Assembly (NCBI RefSeq): GCF_003945545.1
Contig: NZ_CP029617.1
Location: 3,235,001-3,299,000, forward strand
Direction of reading: 5' to 3'
DNA from: Streptomyces sp. WAC 01529
Lineage (GTDB): Bacteria > Actinomycetota > Actinomycetes > Streptomycetales > Streptomycetaceae
DNA: 64,000 nucleotides
How positions within the stretch are numbered: position 1 is the stretch's first letter; the number at the start of each line of letters is the position of its first letter. Below, in pieces: positions 41,075 through 50,192 of this stretch. The position numbers were made by a program, and so were the translations under genes. Below the pieces are notes generated by a model that was not told where the DNA came from, made no database searches, and worked only from the letters and a program-made list of their open reading frames with translations.

Positions 41075-42514
41075 ATGGCCCACGACGACTGGCTGGATCA
41101 CGCGGCCCCCGACGACCACCACGCGGACGCGGACGACGACCAGCAGACCCGGCCCCTCCCCGCGGGCCCCGACGCCCCCGCCCGCCGCGACCAGGCCATC
41201 CGCGCCGCCGTGGAGCAGGGTCTCGTCGGCCCTACCGCCCCCACCGCCCCCGCCGGCCCCCTCGTCTGCCTCCTCGACATCGCCGGCGTCCGCGCGAGCG
41301 CCGCCGCCCTGCGCGGCGCCTTCGAGGCCGTCACCCCGCCCGGCACCCCCGTCCTGCACGCCTTCGCCGTGAAGGCCACCCCGCTCGTGCCGGTGCTGCG
41401 GCTGCTGCGTGCGGCGGGGATCGGCGCCGAGGTGGCGAGCCCCGGGGAGCTGGCGCTCGCGCGGGCCGCCGGTATCGCGCCCGCCGACACCGTCCTGGAC
41501 TCCCCCGCCAAGACCCCCGCCGAGCTGCGCCAGGCCCTCGCGCTCGGCATCGCCGTCAACGCCGACAACCCGCAGGAGCTTGCCCGCGTCGACGCCCTGG
41601 TCCAGTCGGCGCCGACCGCCTCCCCCGTCGGGCTTCGCGTGAACCCGCAGATCGGCGGCGGCGCGATCGGCGCCCTGTCGACGGCGACGCCCACCTCCAA
41701 GTTCGGCGTCCCGCTGCGCGACGAGGGCGCCAGGGAGTGGGTGATCCGGGCCTGCCTCGACCGGCCGTGGCTGACCCGCCTGCACGCGCACTCCGGGTCG
41801 CAGGGCATGCCGCTGGAGATGATGGTGCGGGGCGTCGGAGCCACGTACGAACTGGCCGAGGAGATCAACGAACGCGCCGGGCGGCGGCAGATCGACACGA
41901 TCGACATCGGCGGCGGACTGCCCGTCAACTTCGGCTCGGACGAGGAGAGTCCGACCCACGCGCAGTACGCGCGCCGCCTCAAGGCGAGGGTGCCGGGGCT
42001 GCTCGACGGGCGGTACGTCCTGGTCACCGAGTTCGGCCGCTCGCTGCTCGCCAAGCACGGCACGGTCCTCGCCCGCGTCGAGTACGCGAAGAAGGCGGGC
42101 GGCAGGCCCATCGCGGTGACGCACGCGGGCGTGCAGGTGGCGACCCGGACCGTGTACGCGCCGCTCTCGTGGCCGCTGCGGATCGCCGCGTACGACGCGA
42201 AGGGGCGGCCCAAGGGCGGGCCCGCCGTCGGTCAGGACATCGCGGGCCCGGCCTGTTTCGCGGGCGACCTGCTCGCCGAGAACCGCCCGCTGCCGCTGCT
42301 CGAACAGGGCGACCATGTGGCCGTCCTCGACACGGGCGCGTACTACTTCACGGCCCACTACGCGTACAACAGCCTCACCAGGCCCGGGATCTACGGCTTC
42401 TCGGCCTACGGCGACGACGTACGGTTCGCCGCCGCGCGCGAGCCTCAGACGCTCGACGAGATCGTGGCGGAGGCGGGCGGCGGCGCGGAACGGGACGCGC
42501 TGCGGTACCTCTGA
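41075..42514 (+). CDS. PLP-dependent decarboxylase-fold enzyme (DAP/ornithine decarboxylase family, type III fold)
   Basis: A 479-residue protein. A histidine/aspartate-rich N-terminal tail (MAHDDWLDHAAPDDHHADADDD) precedes the alanine-racemase-like barrel: AFAVKATPLVPVLRLL holds the PLP lysine; GIGAEVASPGELALA, LHAHSGSQGM and IDTIDIGGGLPVNF bind the phosphate. The C-terminal beta domain has GPACFAGDLLAENRPLP (active-site cysteine across the dimer) and LDTGAYYFTAHYAYNSL. The usual EPGR is EFGR here. Substrate could be diaminopimelate or another amino acid; the changed motif argues against assuming LysA. It is divergent from hutU across 144 bases. Confidence 0.85.
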   Translation: MAHDDWLDHAAPDDHHADADDDQQTRPLPAGPDAPARRDQAIRAAVEQGLVGPTAPTAPAGPLVCLLDIAGVRASAAALRGAFEAVTPPGTPVLHAFAVKATPLVPVLRLLRAAGIGAEVASPGELALARAAGIAPADTVLDSPAKTPAELRQALALGIAVNADNPQELARVDALVQSAPTASPVGLRVNPQIGGGAIGALSTATPTSKFGVPLRDEGAREWVIRACLDRPWLTRLHAHSGSQGMPLEMMVRGVGATYELAEEINERAGRRQIDTIDIGGGLPVNFGSDEESPTHAQYARRLKARVPGLLDGRYVLVTEFGRSLLAKHGTVLARVEYAKKAGGRPIAVTHAGVQVATRTVYAPLSWPLRIAAYDAKGRPKGGPAVGQDIAGPACFAGDLLAENRPLPLLEQGDHVAVLDTGAYYFTAHYAYNSLTRPGIYGFSAYGDDVRFAAAREPQTLDEIVAEAGGGAERDALRYL

Positions 42515-42546
42515 GCGCCGGTCGCCGTGCGGGCCGTATCAGTACG

Positions 42547-43335
42547 TCAGAGGGTGGGGCCGGTGGTGAAGAACTCCGTCAGGACAGGGGCGAGGACCTT
42601 CGCGTCGACATCGTGGTCCTGGCTGTCCAGCGTGCGGTGCAGGCCGGGCAGGGCCTTGGCCCCGTGGCGGATCCACGCCTCGCTCGCGCCGCCGTCGAGC
42701 ACGAGGAGCCGGTCGGCGAGGGCGTCCCAGCGCCCGGCCGGCAGCGGGCGCCCGGACATCGTGTCGCCCATGACCGCTCCGTCGTAGGGAAGGGTGTGGG
42801 CCACCGCTTCCATGCCGGCCCAGAACGGCGCCTGGCGCATCCCGGTCACCACGTCCTGCGGGACGCCGACCGCGCGGGTCAGGAAGTAGGCGACCGCGTC
42901 GCCGCGCGCGCCGCTCTCCACGAGGCCGGTGAGGTGGGCGACGTAGTCCTGGGGAAGCGGCGGGCGGCTGTCGTCGACCACGAACGGCGGCTCGTACACC
43001 GACAGACGGGATATCGCGCTGCCGCGGCCCGCCGCCTCCAGCGCGAGGACGGCACCGGAGGACATGCCGTGGACGTACGCGCTTCCACCGGCGAGCCCGA
43101 TCACCGCGTCCAGGTCCTCGATCTCGCGCTGGACGTCGTAGGGGGCGGTGTCGCCACTGTCGCCCCGCCCGCGACGGTCGTAGGTGATGACGTCGAAGTC
43201 CCCGGCGAGCAGCCCGGGGAGTTCCCCGAAGTCGCCACGGCGCTGGAAGGCGCCGCCGACGAGGATCAGCGCGGGCCCCTGCCCGGTCCGTTCGTAGGCG
43301 ATGGCCGTGCCGTCCTTCGAGAACACCTTGTCCAT
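42547..43335 (-). CDS. Alpha/beta hydrolase
   Basis: A 262-residue protein from ATG 43335 (MDKVFSKDGTAIAYERTGQGPALILVGG). The fold shows FDVITYDRRGRGDSG, the nucleophile elbow VHGMSSGAVLAL (G-M-S-S-G) and a late acid region LLVLDGGAS. A C-terminal histidine occurs in DSQDHDVDAKVLAP. This is the broad haloperoxidase/epoxide-hydrolase-like group, without a predictable substrate. It is convergent with the decarboxylase-fold gene, with a gap of only 32 bases, and divergent from the APC permease. Confidence 0.88.
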   Translation of the reverse strand: MDKVFSKDGTAIAYERTGQGPALILVGGAFQRRGDFGELPGLLAGDFDVITYDRRGRGDSGDTAPYDVQREIEDLDAVIGLAGGSAYVHGMSSGAVLALEAAGRGSAISRLSVYEPPFVVDDSRPPLPQDYVAHLTGLVESGARGDAVAYFLTRAVGVPQDVVTGMRQAPFWAGMEAVAHTLPYDGAVMGDTMSGRPLPAGRWDALADRLLVLDGGASEAWIRHGAKALPGLHRTLDSQDHDVDAKVLAPVLTEFFTTGPTL

Positions 43336-43512
43336 GGGAATCCGTCTCCGCTCATAGCTCATGACGGCGGGCCGCGCGCCCGCCCCCTCGGGGACTGACG
43401 AACGCCGACATGCTCTGAGCTTCCTCAACCGGCGCATAGTGACGCAGCTCACGGGCAGACCCTTCCTCCAGACGTGTTCGCAGACGTGTTCCCGGTCTCG
43501 GGGGAGGCTCCT

Positions 43513-44883
43513 ATGACGGCATCCGGTACACCCACCACCGCACCACCGCCCGCCGAGGAAGGCGCGCTGCACCGCGCCATCGGTCCCAAGCTGCTGATCC
43601 TCTTCGTGATCGGCGACATCCTCGGCACCGGCATCTACGCCACCACCGGCAAAGTCGCCGGGAAGGTCGGCGGGGCGCTGTGGCTGCCGTTCGCGATCGG
43701 GTTCGTCGTGGCGATCCTGACGGCCGCGTCCTACGTCGAACTGGTCGGGAAGTACCCGAAGGCGGCCGGGGCCGCGCTCTACACCCAGAAGGCGTTCAAG
43801 ACGCCGTTCCTCACCTTCATCATCGCCTTCATGGTGATGTGCTCGGGGCTCTCGTCGGCCAGCGCCGCCGCCCGCGCCTTCAGCGGTGACTACCTCGCCG
43901 AGCTGACGGGCGACGCGCTGCCGCCGACGCTGATCGCGATCACGTTCATCGTCCTGCTCGCGGCGCTGAACATGCGGGGCGTCTCGGAGTCCGTGAAGAC
44001 CAACGTCGTGCTGACCCTCGTCGAACTGACCGGTCTCGCGATCATCCTGGGGATCGGCGCGTACGCCGTGCTGAGCGGGGACGGGGAGCCCTCCCGCCTC
44101 ACCGACTTCGAGGCGGGCGGCGGAGGCACCGCGTACGCCCTGATGACCGGCGTGCTGGGCGCCACCGCGCTCGGCTTCTTCGCCTTCGTCGGCTTCGAGG
44201 ACTCGGTGAACATGGCCGAGGAGACCAAGGACCCGGTGCGCACCTTCCCGCGCGCGATCTTCATCGGCGTCGCGGTGACGGGCACCATCTACGTCCTGGT
44301 GGCGCTGGTCTCGTCCCTCCTCGTCGACTACAAGACCCTGGAGGGCTCCAGCGGCCCGCTCCTGGAGGTCGTGAAGGCGGGCGGCGTCGACTTCCCGCAC
44401 AAACTCTTCGCGCTGATCGCCCTGTTCGCGGTCACCAACTCGGCGCTGATCAACATCATGATGGCCTCGCGGCTCTGCTACGGCATGGCCAACGAACGCA
44501 TCCTGCCGCGCGCCATGGGTCGCGTCCTCTCCAAGCGCCGCACCCCTGTCGTCGGCATCGTCTTCGTCTCGCTGCTCGCGATCGGCCTGGTCTCGACCGG
44601 CGAGATCGAGGGGCTCGGCGACACGACGGCGTTCCTGCTGCTGTGCGTGTTCGCGGTGGTCAACGTGGCGGTGCTGGTCCTGCGCCGGGACCCCGTCGAC
44701 CACGCGCACTTCCGTACGCCGACGGTCCTGCCGGTCCTCGGCGCGGTCACGGCCCTGGTCCTCGCGAGCCCCCTGGCGGACCGCCCGGCGGAGGTCTACA
44801 TCCGCGCGGGCGTCCTGATCGCCATCGGGGTGGCGCTGTGGGGGGTCAACAAGGCGGTGCTGAAGGCGCGGGGCGAGGAGTAG
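43513..44883 (+). CDS. APC-superfamily amino acid permease
   Basis: A 456-residue protein; GGGAGG precedes ATG 43513 (MTASGTPTTAPPPAEEG). Twelve or so hydrophobic segments are visible. The first transmembrane helix contains GDILGTGIYATTGKVAG, the broken-helix G-x-G-I segment of APC transporters. GFFAFVGFEDSVNMAEETKDP is the helix 6 to loop signature, and FALIALFAVTNSALINIMMASRLCYGMANE follows. It should import or exchange an amino acid or amine at the plasma membrane. The neighbours give no substrate hint. Confidence 0.93.
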   Translation: MTASGTPTTAPPPAEEGALHRAIGPKLLILFVIGDILGTGIYATTGKVAGKVGGALWLPFAIGFVVAILTAASYVELVGKYPKAAGAALYTQKAFKTPFLTFIIAFMVMCSGLSSASAAARAFSGDYLAELTGDALPPTLIAITFIVLLAALNMRGVSESVKTNVVLTLVELTGLAIILGIGAYAVLSGDGEPSRLTDFEAGGGGTAYALMTGVLGATALGFFAFVGFEDSVNMAEETKDPVRTFPRAIFIGVAVTGTIYVLVALVSSLLVDYKTLEGSSGPLLEVVKAGGVDFPHKLFALIALFAVTNSALINIMMASRLCYGMANERILPRAMGRVLSKRRTPVVGIVFVSLLAIGLVSTGEIEGLGDTTAFLLLCVFAVVNVAVLVLRRDPVDHAHFRTPTVLPVLGAVTALVLASPLADRPAEVYIRAGVLIAIGVALWGVNKAVLKARGEE

Positions 44884-44972
44884 GGGCCGGGGGAGCGGGA
44901 GCGGGGGTGTCGCGCATTCGGGGGCACTCCTGGTGCGCGCGGTCCGAGCGCGTACGAAGCTCGGTCAGGAAC

Positions 44973-44990
44973 CGCTGCATCGGTGCAGCG
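44973..44990 (+). promoter_or_regulatory. Small hairpin in the leader of the short secreted protein gene
   Basis: CGCTGCA (44973-44979) pairs with TGCAGCG (44984-44990) around TCGG, 20 bases before the start codon. A GNRA-like tetraloop stem at this position could stabilise the 5' end of the message. The role is speculative. Confidence 0.35.
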
Positions 44991-45010
44991 AGGAACCCCG
45001 AGGAGCAACC

Positions 45011-45310
45011 ATGCGCGCGCCCACCGTTCTGTCCGCCGTCGGCCTGGCGGCCGCCGTCGTCCTGGCCGCGGCCGTCCCCGCGGCCGCCGCTCCCGCGCCT
45101 GACGGCAGCCCCGTCGCGGGCACCCACGCCGTCCCGGCGGCGGACAGCGGCGTCGCGGGTGAGCCCGCGCCCGGCGGCGAACTCGGCGGCCCGCTCGGCG
45201 CCCTCCTCAACCCCGTCCTCAACCTCCTCGGCGATCTCCTCGGCCTCGGCGGAGGTGCACAGAAGGGCAACCCCCTGGGCGGCCTCACGGGTTCGGGCAC
45301 CGGCATCTGA
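45011..45310 (+). CDS. Small secreted hypothetical protein
   Basis: A 99-residue protein with AGGAG before ATG 45011. A clear Sec signal peptide (TVLSAVGLAAAVVLAAAVPAAAA, cleavage near AAA-APA) leads to a mature part of about 70 residues rich in G, P, A and L, with an amphipathic stretch LLNPVLNLLGDLLGLGGG near the end. I do not recognise a family; the leucine/glycine pattern slightly recalls small surface-active peptides, but it lacks chaplin cysteines. It is monocistronic in appearance, between a permease and a DLH-like gene. Confidence 0.75.
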   Translation: MRAPTVLSAVGLAAAVVLAAAVPAAAAPAPDGSPVAGTHAVPAADSGVAGEPAPGGELGGPLGALLNPVLNLLGDLLGLGGGAQKGNPLGGLTGSGTGI

Positions 45311-45405
45311 CGTACGCGTCATCGCGTTTCACGGGCGCCCCGCACCGCTCTGCTGAGGGCTAATACCGGCCCGGCCGGGGCCCGGTGATCACTACCGTCA
45401 CCCCC

Positions 45406-46131
45406 ATGACGACGATCACCACGCGCACAGTCACCTACCCGGCCGACGGTCTGACGATGGTCGGGCACCTCGCGCTCCCGGCCGGTACGGGCCGTGCGCC
45501 CGCGGTCCTGATCGGGCCCGAGGGGCCGGGGCTCAACGACTTCCAGCGCGGCCACGCCGACGCCCTCGCCGAACTGGGGTACGTGGCGCTGGCCTTCGAC
45601 ATCAACGGCGGCCGCTGGTTCACCGACCCCCAGGAGATGCTGGCGCACACCACTCCCCTGCTCGCCGACCCCGACCGGATGCGGGAGATCGGCCATGCGG
45701 CGCTCGACGTGCTGCGCGCCGAGCCGCGGACCGACCCCGGCCGGATCGCCGCGATCGGCTACGGCACCGGGGGCGCGATCGCGCTGGAACTCGGGCGCGA
45801 CGGCGTCGACCTGCGCGCGATCGCGACGGTCAACGGGCTGATCACGGGCCGCCCCGGCGAGGCGGCCCGCATCCGCTGCCCGGTCTGGGCCGGGGTCGGA
45901 TCGGAGGACCCGATCATGTCGCCCGCGTACCGGGACGCGTTCACCGCCGAGATGCAGGCCGCGGGCGTCGACTGGCGGCTCGTGGTCTACGGCGGCGCAC
46001 TGCACGCATTCCACCATCCGCCCGTCGACCAGGACGTGCTCCCCGGCGTCGGCCACCACCCCCTGCACGCGCGCCGGGCCTGGGACGACGTCGTCGCCCT
46101 GCTCGCCGAGTGCCTGCCCGTCACGGAGTGA
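45406..46131 (+). CDS. Dienelactone-hydrolase-like alpha/beta protein lacking the nucleophile residue
   Basis: A 241-residue protein (ATG 45406; GTG 45385 is possible). The DLH fold is clear: AVLIGPEGPGLNDFQRGHADALAELGYVALAFDI, then RIAAIGYGTGGAIALELGRDG, a late aspartate in VGSEDPIMS, and GGALHAFHHP with the conserved histidine. In active DLH enzymes the elbow is G-x-(C/S)-x-G-G; here it is G-Y-G-T-G-G, with Gly120 in the nucleophile position, while the acid, histidine and Glu39 are kept. It may be non-catalytic or use another residue. Its 3' end overlaps that of the convergent SARP gene by 11 bases. Confidence 0.85.
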   Translation: MTTITTRTVTYPADGLTMVGHLALPAGTGRAPAVLIGPEGPGLNDFQRGHADALAELGYVALAFDINGGRWFTDPQEMLAHTTPLLADPDRMREIGHAALDVLRAEPRTDPGRIAAIGYGTGGAIALELGRDGVDLRAIATVNGLITGRPGEAARIRCPVWAGVGSEDPIMSPAYRDAFTAEMQAAGVDWRLVVYGGALHAFHHPPVDQDVLPGVGHHPLHARRAWDDVVALLAECLPVTE

Positions 46132-49100
46132 CCAGGGACCGGGCGATGCGGAACTGCCGCTCGGCCTCGGCCCGGTGGCCCGCCGCCTCATGGGTGAGGC
46201 CGAGGCGGTGGCGGACCTCCCTCTCCAGGGGCCTGCTGGTGTGCTCGGTGAGCGTGGCCAGGGCCTCCCGCTGGAGGGTGAGGGCCAGCGGCAGGTTCCC
46301 GTGTCCGTGTTCGGCGGCGCCGAGCAGGGACAGGCTCGACGCGCGCAGTTGCAGGTCGCCGACCTCGCCGGCCAGCTCCGCCGCGCGCCTCGCCAACTCC
46401 CTGACCTCGGCGTGCCTGCCGAGCGCCAGGTGGGCCTCGGCGGTGAAGCACAGGGTCTTGCTGATCATCCGTGGGCGGCCGATCTTCTCGGCGAAGGCCA
46501 GGGACGTGGCGTAGTACGTGAGCGCCTTCTCGTGCCGTCCCTGCTGGTCGTGGAGGGCGCCGAGCTGGCAGCTCGACATCCCGGCGAGCCAGTCGTCGTC
46601 GAGCCGGGCGGCAAGCTCCATGGCCTCGCTCAGGTGGGCGGCCGCCTCCGGGACGCGGCCGAGCGCGCGCTCCGCTGCGCCCGAACCGGCGATCGCCCGC
46701 GCCTGTTCGCGCAGGTCGCCCTGGTGGCGGGCGAGGCGCAGCGCGTCGGCGCACCAGGCGAGCGCCTGGGGGAAGCGTCCCTGGTAGAGGTCCGCGATGG
46801 CCATGCAGTTGCGCAGGGAGGAGGGCATGCGCCGGTCGTCGGCCAGGTCGGCGCTGGGCAGCGCCGACTCCAGGGCGGAGCGGCACTCGTGGTAGCGGCC
46901 CTGGCGGACCAGCGTGTCGACCAGGGACTCGGCGGTCCAGCAGGCGTGGTCGTGCTCTCCGGCGGCCGCCGCGAAGGCGACCACGTCGAGGAGTTGGCCG
47001 CCCGCGGCCTCCAGCCACGCGTCGGCCTCCCGCCAGTCCGAGAAAGGCGAGAGAGGCGAGAGAGGCGAGAGGGGGGAGCGAGGGTCGGAGGAGGAGAGGG
47101 AGAGGTCGGGTCCGGTGGGGAAGCCCTCGGGGCCCCAGTCGCTGGCGATGCGCCCGGCGGCGATGTAGAGGTGCAGCACGGCGGCGCGGTCCGCGGCGGC
47201 CTCCTCGGGCACGGCGGCGGCGAGGCGGCGCGTGTGGTCGCGTACGAGATCGTGCAGCCGGTAGCGGCTTGCCCGGGGCTGTTGCAGCAGGCTCGCGTCG
47301 ACCAGGCGCTCCAGCAGGTCCTCGGTGTCCTGGCGCGGGCGCCCCAGCATGGCGGCGGGGGCGAGCCCGTCGAACTCGGCGGTCGGGGCCTGGCCCAACG
47401 CGCGGAAGGCGCGCTGCAGTTCGGGGGTGAGCAGGTCGTAGGAGATCCGGAAGGCGGCTTCCACGCTGCGGTCCTCGGCCCGCAGCTCGCCGAGGCGGCG
47501 TGCGTCGTCCGACAGCCTGCCGACCAGGTGGGCCAGGGTCCAGGACGGGCGGTTCTGCAGCCGGGCGCCGGTGATCCGCAGCGCCAGCGGGAGGCCGCCG
47601 CAGCGGCGGGCAAGTTCCCGCGCGGCCTCCGGTTCCTGTCCGGCGCGGGCCTCGCCGAGCAGCCGTGTGAGCAGGGTGACCGCCTCGTCCGTGGCCAGCG
47701 GCTCCACGGTGAGGCGACGGTCGGCGTCGAGGCCGGGCAGGCGCTGGCGGCCCGCCACGAGGACCCTGCTGCCCGGCCCCGCGGGCAGCAGGGGGCGTAT
47801 CTGTTCCGCGCTGCGGGCGTCGTCCAGGACGAGCAGCAGCCGCAGGGAGCTGGTGGCCGCGCGCCAGGCGGCGACCAACTCGTCCAGCTCGTCCGGGAGT
47901 TCGCCGTCGGCGCCGCTGACCGCGCGGAGCAGCCGGTGCAGGGCGCGCTGCGGGGGCGGGCTCTCGTGGGGGGCGCCGTGCGTGTGCAGGTCCACGAAGA
48001 GGCAGCCGTCCGGGTACTGGTCGTGGAGCGCCCAGGCGGCGCGGACGAGCAGCGCGGTCTTGCCGACGCCCGCGGTGCCGTCGACGGCGGCCACGGAGAC
48101 CGAGTCCGGGGGCACGGGCGCGGTGAGCAGGGCCAGCTCCGGTTCGCGGCCGACCAGGCAGGGGGTGTCGCCGGGGAGTTCGTTGCGGGGGCGGGGCGGG
48201 GGTGGGGAGGGGCGCTGGGGTGCGGCTGCGGGGGCCGGGGGCTGCGCATCGGCGTGCGTCTGGGCTTGCGCCTGGGCCTGCGCGTGGGCGTGCGCGTGCC
48301 CGGTGGCGGGGTTCGTGGCCCGGGGTGCCGGTGCCCCGCCGAGCAGCATCGGATCGTCCCGGCGCAGCACGCCCTGGTGGACCCGGCGCAGCTCCTCGCC
48401 GGGCTCCACGCCCAGCTCGCCGCGGAGCCGGTCCCGGGTCTCCTGGTAGGCGGCGAGCGCCTCGGCCTGCCGCCCGCTGCCGTACAGGGCGCGCATCCGC
48501 AGGGCGGCGAGCGGTTCGTCGTGCGGCTGCGCATGGGGTACGGCCATCAGCTCGTCCAGCGCCTCCGCGTACCGGCCCAGGAGCACCAGGCACTCCACTC
48601 GCTCCTGGTGGAGGGTGCGCCGCTGCCGGGCCAGGCGCTGTCGCTCGGCGTCGGCGAACGGGCCGGGCAGGCCGGCCAGCGGCTCGCCGCGGAACAGGCC
48701 GAGCGCCCGCGTACAGCCGTCGAGGGCGGCGGTCAGGTCGCCCGCTGCCCTCGCGTCGCGCACCGCGGCGGTCCGCGCGGCCAACTCCCCTGTGTCCGTA
48801 CGCGCTCGGCCGGGCACGAAGCGGTATCCGCCGCGCTCACCGCGGATCACGGACGCGGCGGGGCCGGTGCCGGGCGCGTCCAGTGCCTTGCGCAGGGGGT
48901 AGACATAGCTGGGCAGGACCCGGCGGCCCGTGCCGGGTGGCTCAACTCCCCATACGGCGTCCAGGAGTTGCTGGTGGGTGACGAGTGTCTCCGCGCGCAG
49001 GACCAGCGCGGCGAGCACCGCCTGACGCCGTACGGGCCCCAGGTCGAGCGGCACCTCGCCGCGGTGGGCACCGACCGGGCCGAGCAGGGCGAGGCGCAGC

Positions 49101-49210
49101 GGGTCCGCCGCGCCTTCCGCGTCCTGCGCGCCTGTCGCACCTGCCGAGCCTGTCGCGCCCTCCACACCTGCCTCGCCCGAGCCGGCTGTGTCCCCCGTGT
49201 CCGTGCCCAT
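46121..49210 (-). CDS. Large AfsR/SARP-type transcriptional regulator (winged helix, BTAD, NB-ARC-type ATPase, TPR)
   Basis: About 1029 residues. ATG 49210 is preferred because GGGGAG lies just upstream; ATG 49225 adds five residues. Residues 38-135 are an OmpR-like winged helix (LRLALLGPVGAHRGEV...GGYRFVPG), 140-285 the bacterial transcriptional activation domain (LFRGEPLAGLPGPFADAERQRLARQR), 290-345 a low-complexity linker with HAHAQAQ repeats, and 350-680 an NB-ARC-like ATPase with GTAGVGKT at 378-385. TPR repeats fill the rest (QLGALHDQQGRHEKALTYY). An LSP tripeptide repeat interrupts the region near base 47060. Such regulators activate secondary metabolism or development. It is divergent from the membrane-protein/kinase operon. 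Confidence 0.92.
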   Translation of the reverse strand: MGTDTGDTAGSGEAGVEGATGSAGATGAQDAEGAADPLRLALLGPVGAHRGEVPLDLGPVRRQAVLAALVLRAETLVTHQQLLDAVWGVEPPGTGRRVLPSYVYPLRKALDAPGTGPAASVIRGERGGYRFVPGRARTDTGELAARTAAVRDARAAGDLTAALDGCTRALGLFRGEPLAGLPGPFADAERQRLARQRRTLHQERVECLVLLGRYAEALDELMAVPHAQPHDEPLAALRMRALYGSGRQAEALAAYQETRDRLRGELGVEPGEELRRVHQGVLRRDDPMLLGGAPAPRATNPATGHAHAHAQAQAQAQTHADAQPPAPAAAPQRPSPPPPRPRNELPGDTPCLVGREPELALLTAPVPPDSVSVAAVDGTAGVGKTALLVRAAWALHDQYPDGCLFVDLHTHGAPHESPPPQRALHRLLRAVSGADGELPDELDELVAAWRAATSSLRLLLVLDDARSAEQIRPLLPAGPGSRVLVAGRQRLPGLDADRRLTVEPLATDEAVTLLTRLLGEARAGQEPEAARELARRCGGLPLALRITGARLQNRPSWTLAHLVGRLSDDARRLGELRAEDRSVEAAFRISYDLLTPELQRAFRALGQAPTAEFDGLAPAAMLGRPRQDTEDLLERLVDASLLQQPRASRYRLHDLVRDHTRRLAAAVPEEAAADRAAVLHLYIAAGRIASDWGPEGFPTGPDLSLSSSDPRSPLSPLSPLSPFSDWREADAWLEAAGGQLLDVVAFAAAAGEHDHACWTAESLVDTLVRQGRYHECRSALESALPSADLADDRRMPSSLRNCMAIADLYQGRFPQALAWCADALRLARHQGDLREQARAIAGSGAAERALGRVPEAAAHLSEAMELAARLDDDWLAGMSSCQLGALHDQQGRHEKALTYYATSLAFAEKIGRPRMISKTLCFTAEAHLALGRHAEVRELARRAAELAGEVGDLQLRASSLSLLGAAEHGHGNLPLALTLQREALATLTEHTSRPLEREVRHRLGLTHEAAGHRAEAERQFRIARSLVTP

Positions 49211-49335
49211 CCTCAACTCCCCCATGCGGTTCTCGTCTTCAGCAGAATTTCATCGGCATTGCAGTGTCTCGCGAGAGGGTACGGCGCGATGTGTCCGCTC
49301 CCGAGGGCGTAAACCGCAGGAAAGCGAGCTGTTCC

Positions 49336-50178
49336 GTGAGTGAGAACCCGCAGATGGACCCTCGGCAGGGCTTCGGACAGGCGCCACCTCCGATGCCGGG
49401 ACAAGCGCCGCCCCCGATGCCGGGGCAGGCGCCGCCCCCCGCACCCCCGCAGGCCCCGAGCGCGCCTTCGGCCTGGTCGCAGCCGGTTCCGGCAGGCGGC
49501 CCCGGCAACGGCGGCCCAGGCGGCGGCCGTTCGCGCGTGTGGCTGATCGGTGGCGCCGCGGCGCTCGCCGTGGCCGTGGTCGTCGGCGTGGTCATCGCCA
49601 CGTCAGGGGGCGATGACGACAAGGGTGGCACCGCGGCGAAAAAGCCGGGAGCCGTGACCGAGCCGAAAGGCCCCGAGGCGCCGCCGAAGGGCAAGGCGTT
49701 CACCAAGGTGCCCAAGGGATGCGAGCTGATCAAGCCGTCCACCATCGAGAAGATCGCGCCCGGCGCCAAGTGCACACCCGGCCTGATGGACGACAAGGAC
49801 CTGGCCTCGATGATCACCAGGATGCCGAGGTGGGAGCACCCCGGCTACGGCGGCGACTTCCAGAGCCTGAACGTGAGCCTCCTGGTCAGCCCGACGGCCA
49901 AGAGCAAGTACGACATGGACAAGAGGGTCACCATGAAGGACATGGGCCCCACTCACGAGGTGACGGACTCCCGGCCGGTCAAGGGCATCGGCGAGGAGGC
50001 CTTCGTCGTCCACGCCGTCGACGACTCGCTGACCTGGGTGACGGTGCTCGTCCGCGAGGGCAACGCCTCGGTCCGCGCGGGCTTCGTCTACAGCAAGGAC
50101 AGTTCCGACAGAACCCCGAAGCAGACCGAGGACGACGCCGTCACCGCGGCCCGCGACGTGCTCGCCTCTCTGAGCTGA
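49336..50178 (+). CDS. Membrane-anchored protein with proline-rich cytoplasmic tail and extracytoplasmic domain
   Basis: About 280 residues from GTG 49336 (ATG 49354 also possible). The N-terminus has three copies of a GQAPPPMP octapeptide encoded by 24-base repeats. One membrane helix (VWLIGGAAALAVAVVVGVVIATS) follows, then an extracytoplasmic domain of about 170 residues with one cysteine pair (GCELI and AKCTPG). The pattern resembles DUF3558-like actinobacterial lipoprotein-type sensors, but I cannot name it firmly. It is 15 bases upstream of the first Ser/Thr kinase, probably in one transcription unit, and could be a partner or substrate of the kinases. Confidence 0.75.
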   Translation: MSENPQMDPRQGFGQAPPPMPGQAPPPMPGQAPPPAPPQAPSAPSAWSQPVPAGGPGNGGPGGGRSRVWLIGGAAALAVAVVVGVVIATSGGDDDKGGTAAKKPGAVTEPKGPEAPPKGKAFTKVPKGCELIKPSTIEKIAPGAKCTPGLMDDKDLASMITRMPRWEHPGYGGDFQSLNVSLLVSPTAKSKYDMDKRVTMKDMGPTHEVTDSRPVKGIGEEAFVVHAVDDSLTWVTVLVREGNASVRAGFVYSKDSSDRTPKQTEDDAVTAARDVLASLS

Positions 50179-50192
50179 CCGCCGCGGCCACG

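Noticed and set aside
42547..44709. 720-codon minus-strand frame joining the alpha/beta hydrolase with upstream sequence
   Set aside because: Only the last 262 codons have family similarity; the rest is antisense to the APC permease.
46175..49312. 1045-codon plus-strand frame opposite the SARP gene
   Set aside because: No domain can be recognised, while the opposite strand encodes a full SARP-ATPase-TPR protein.
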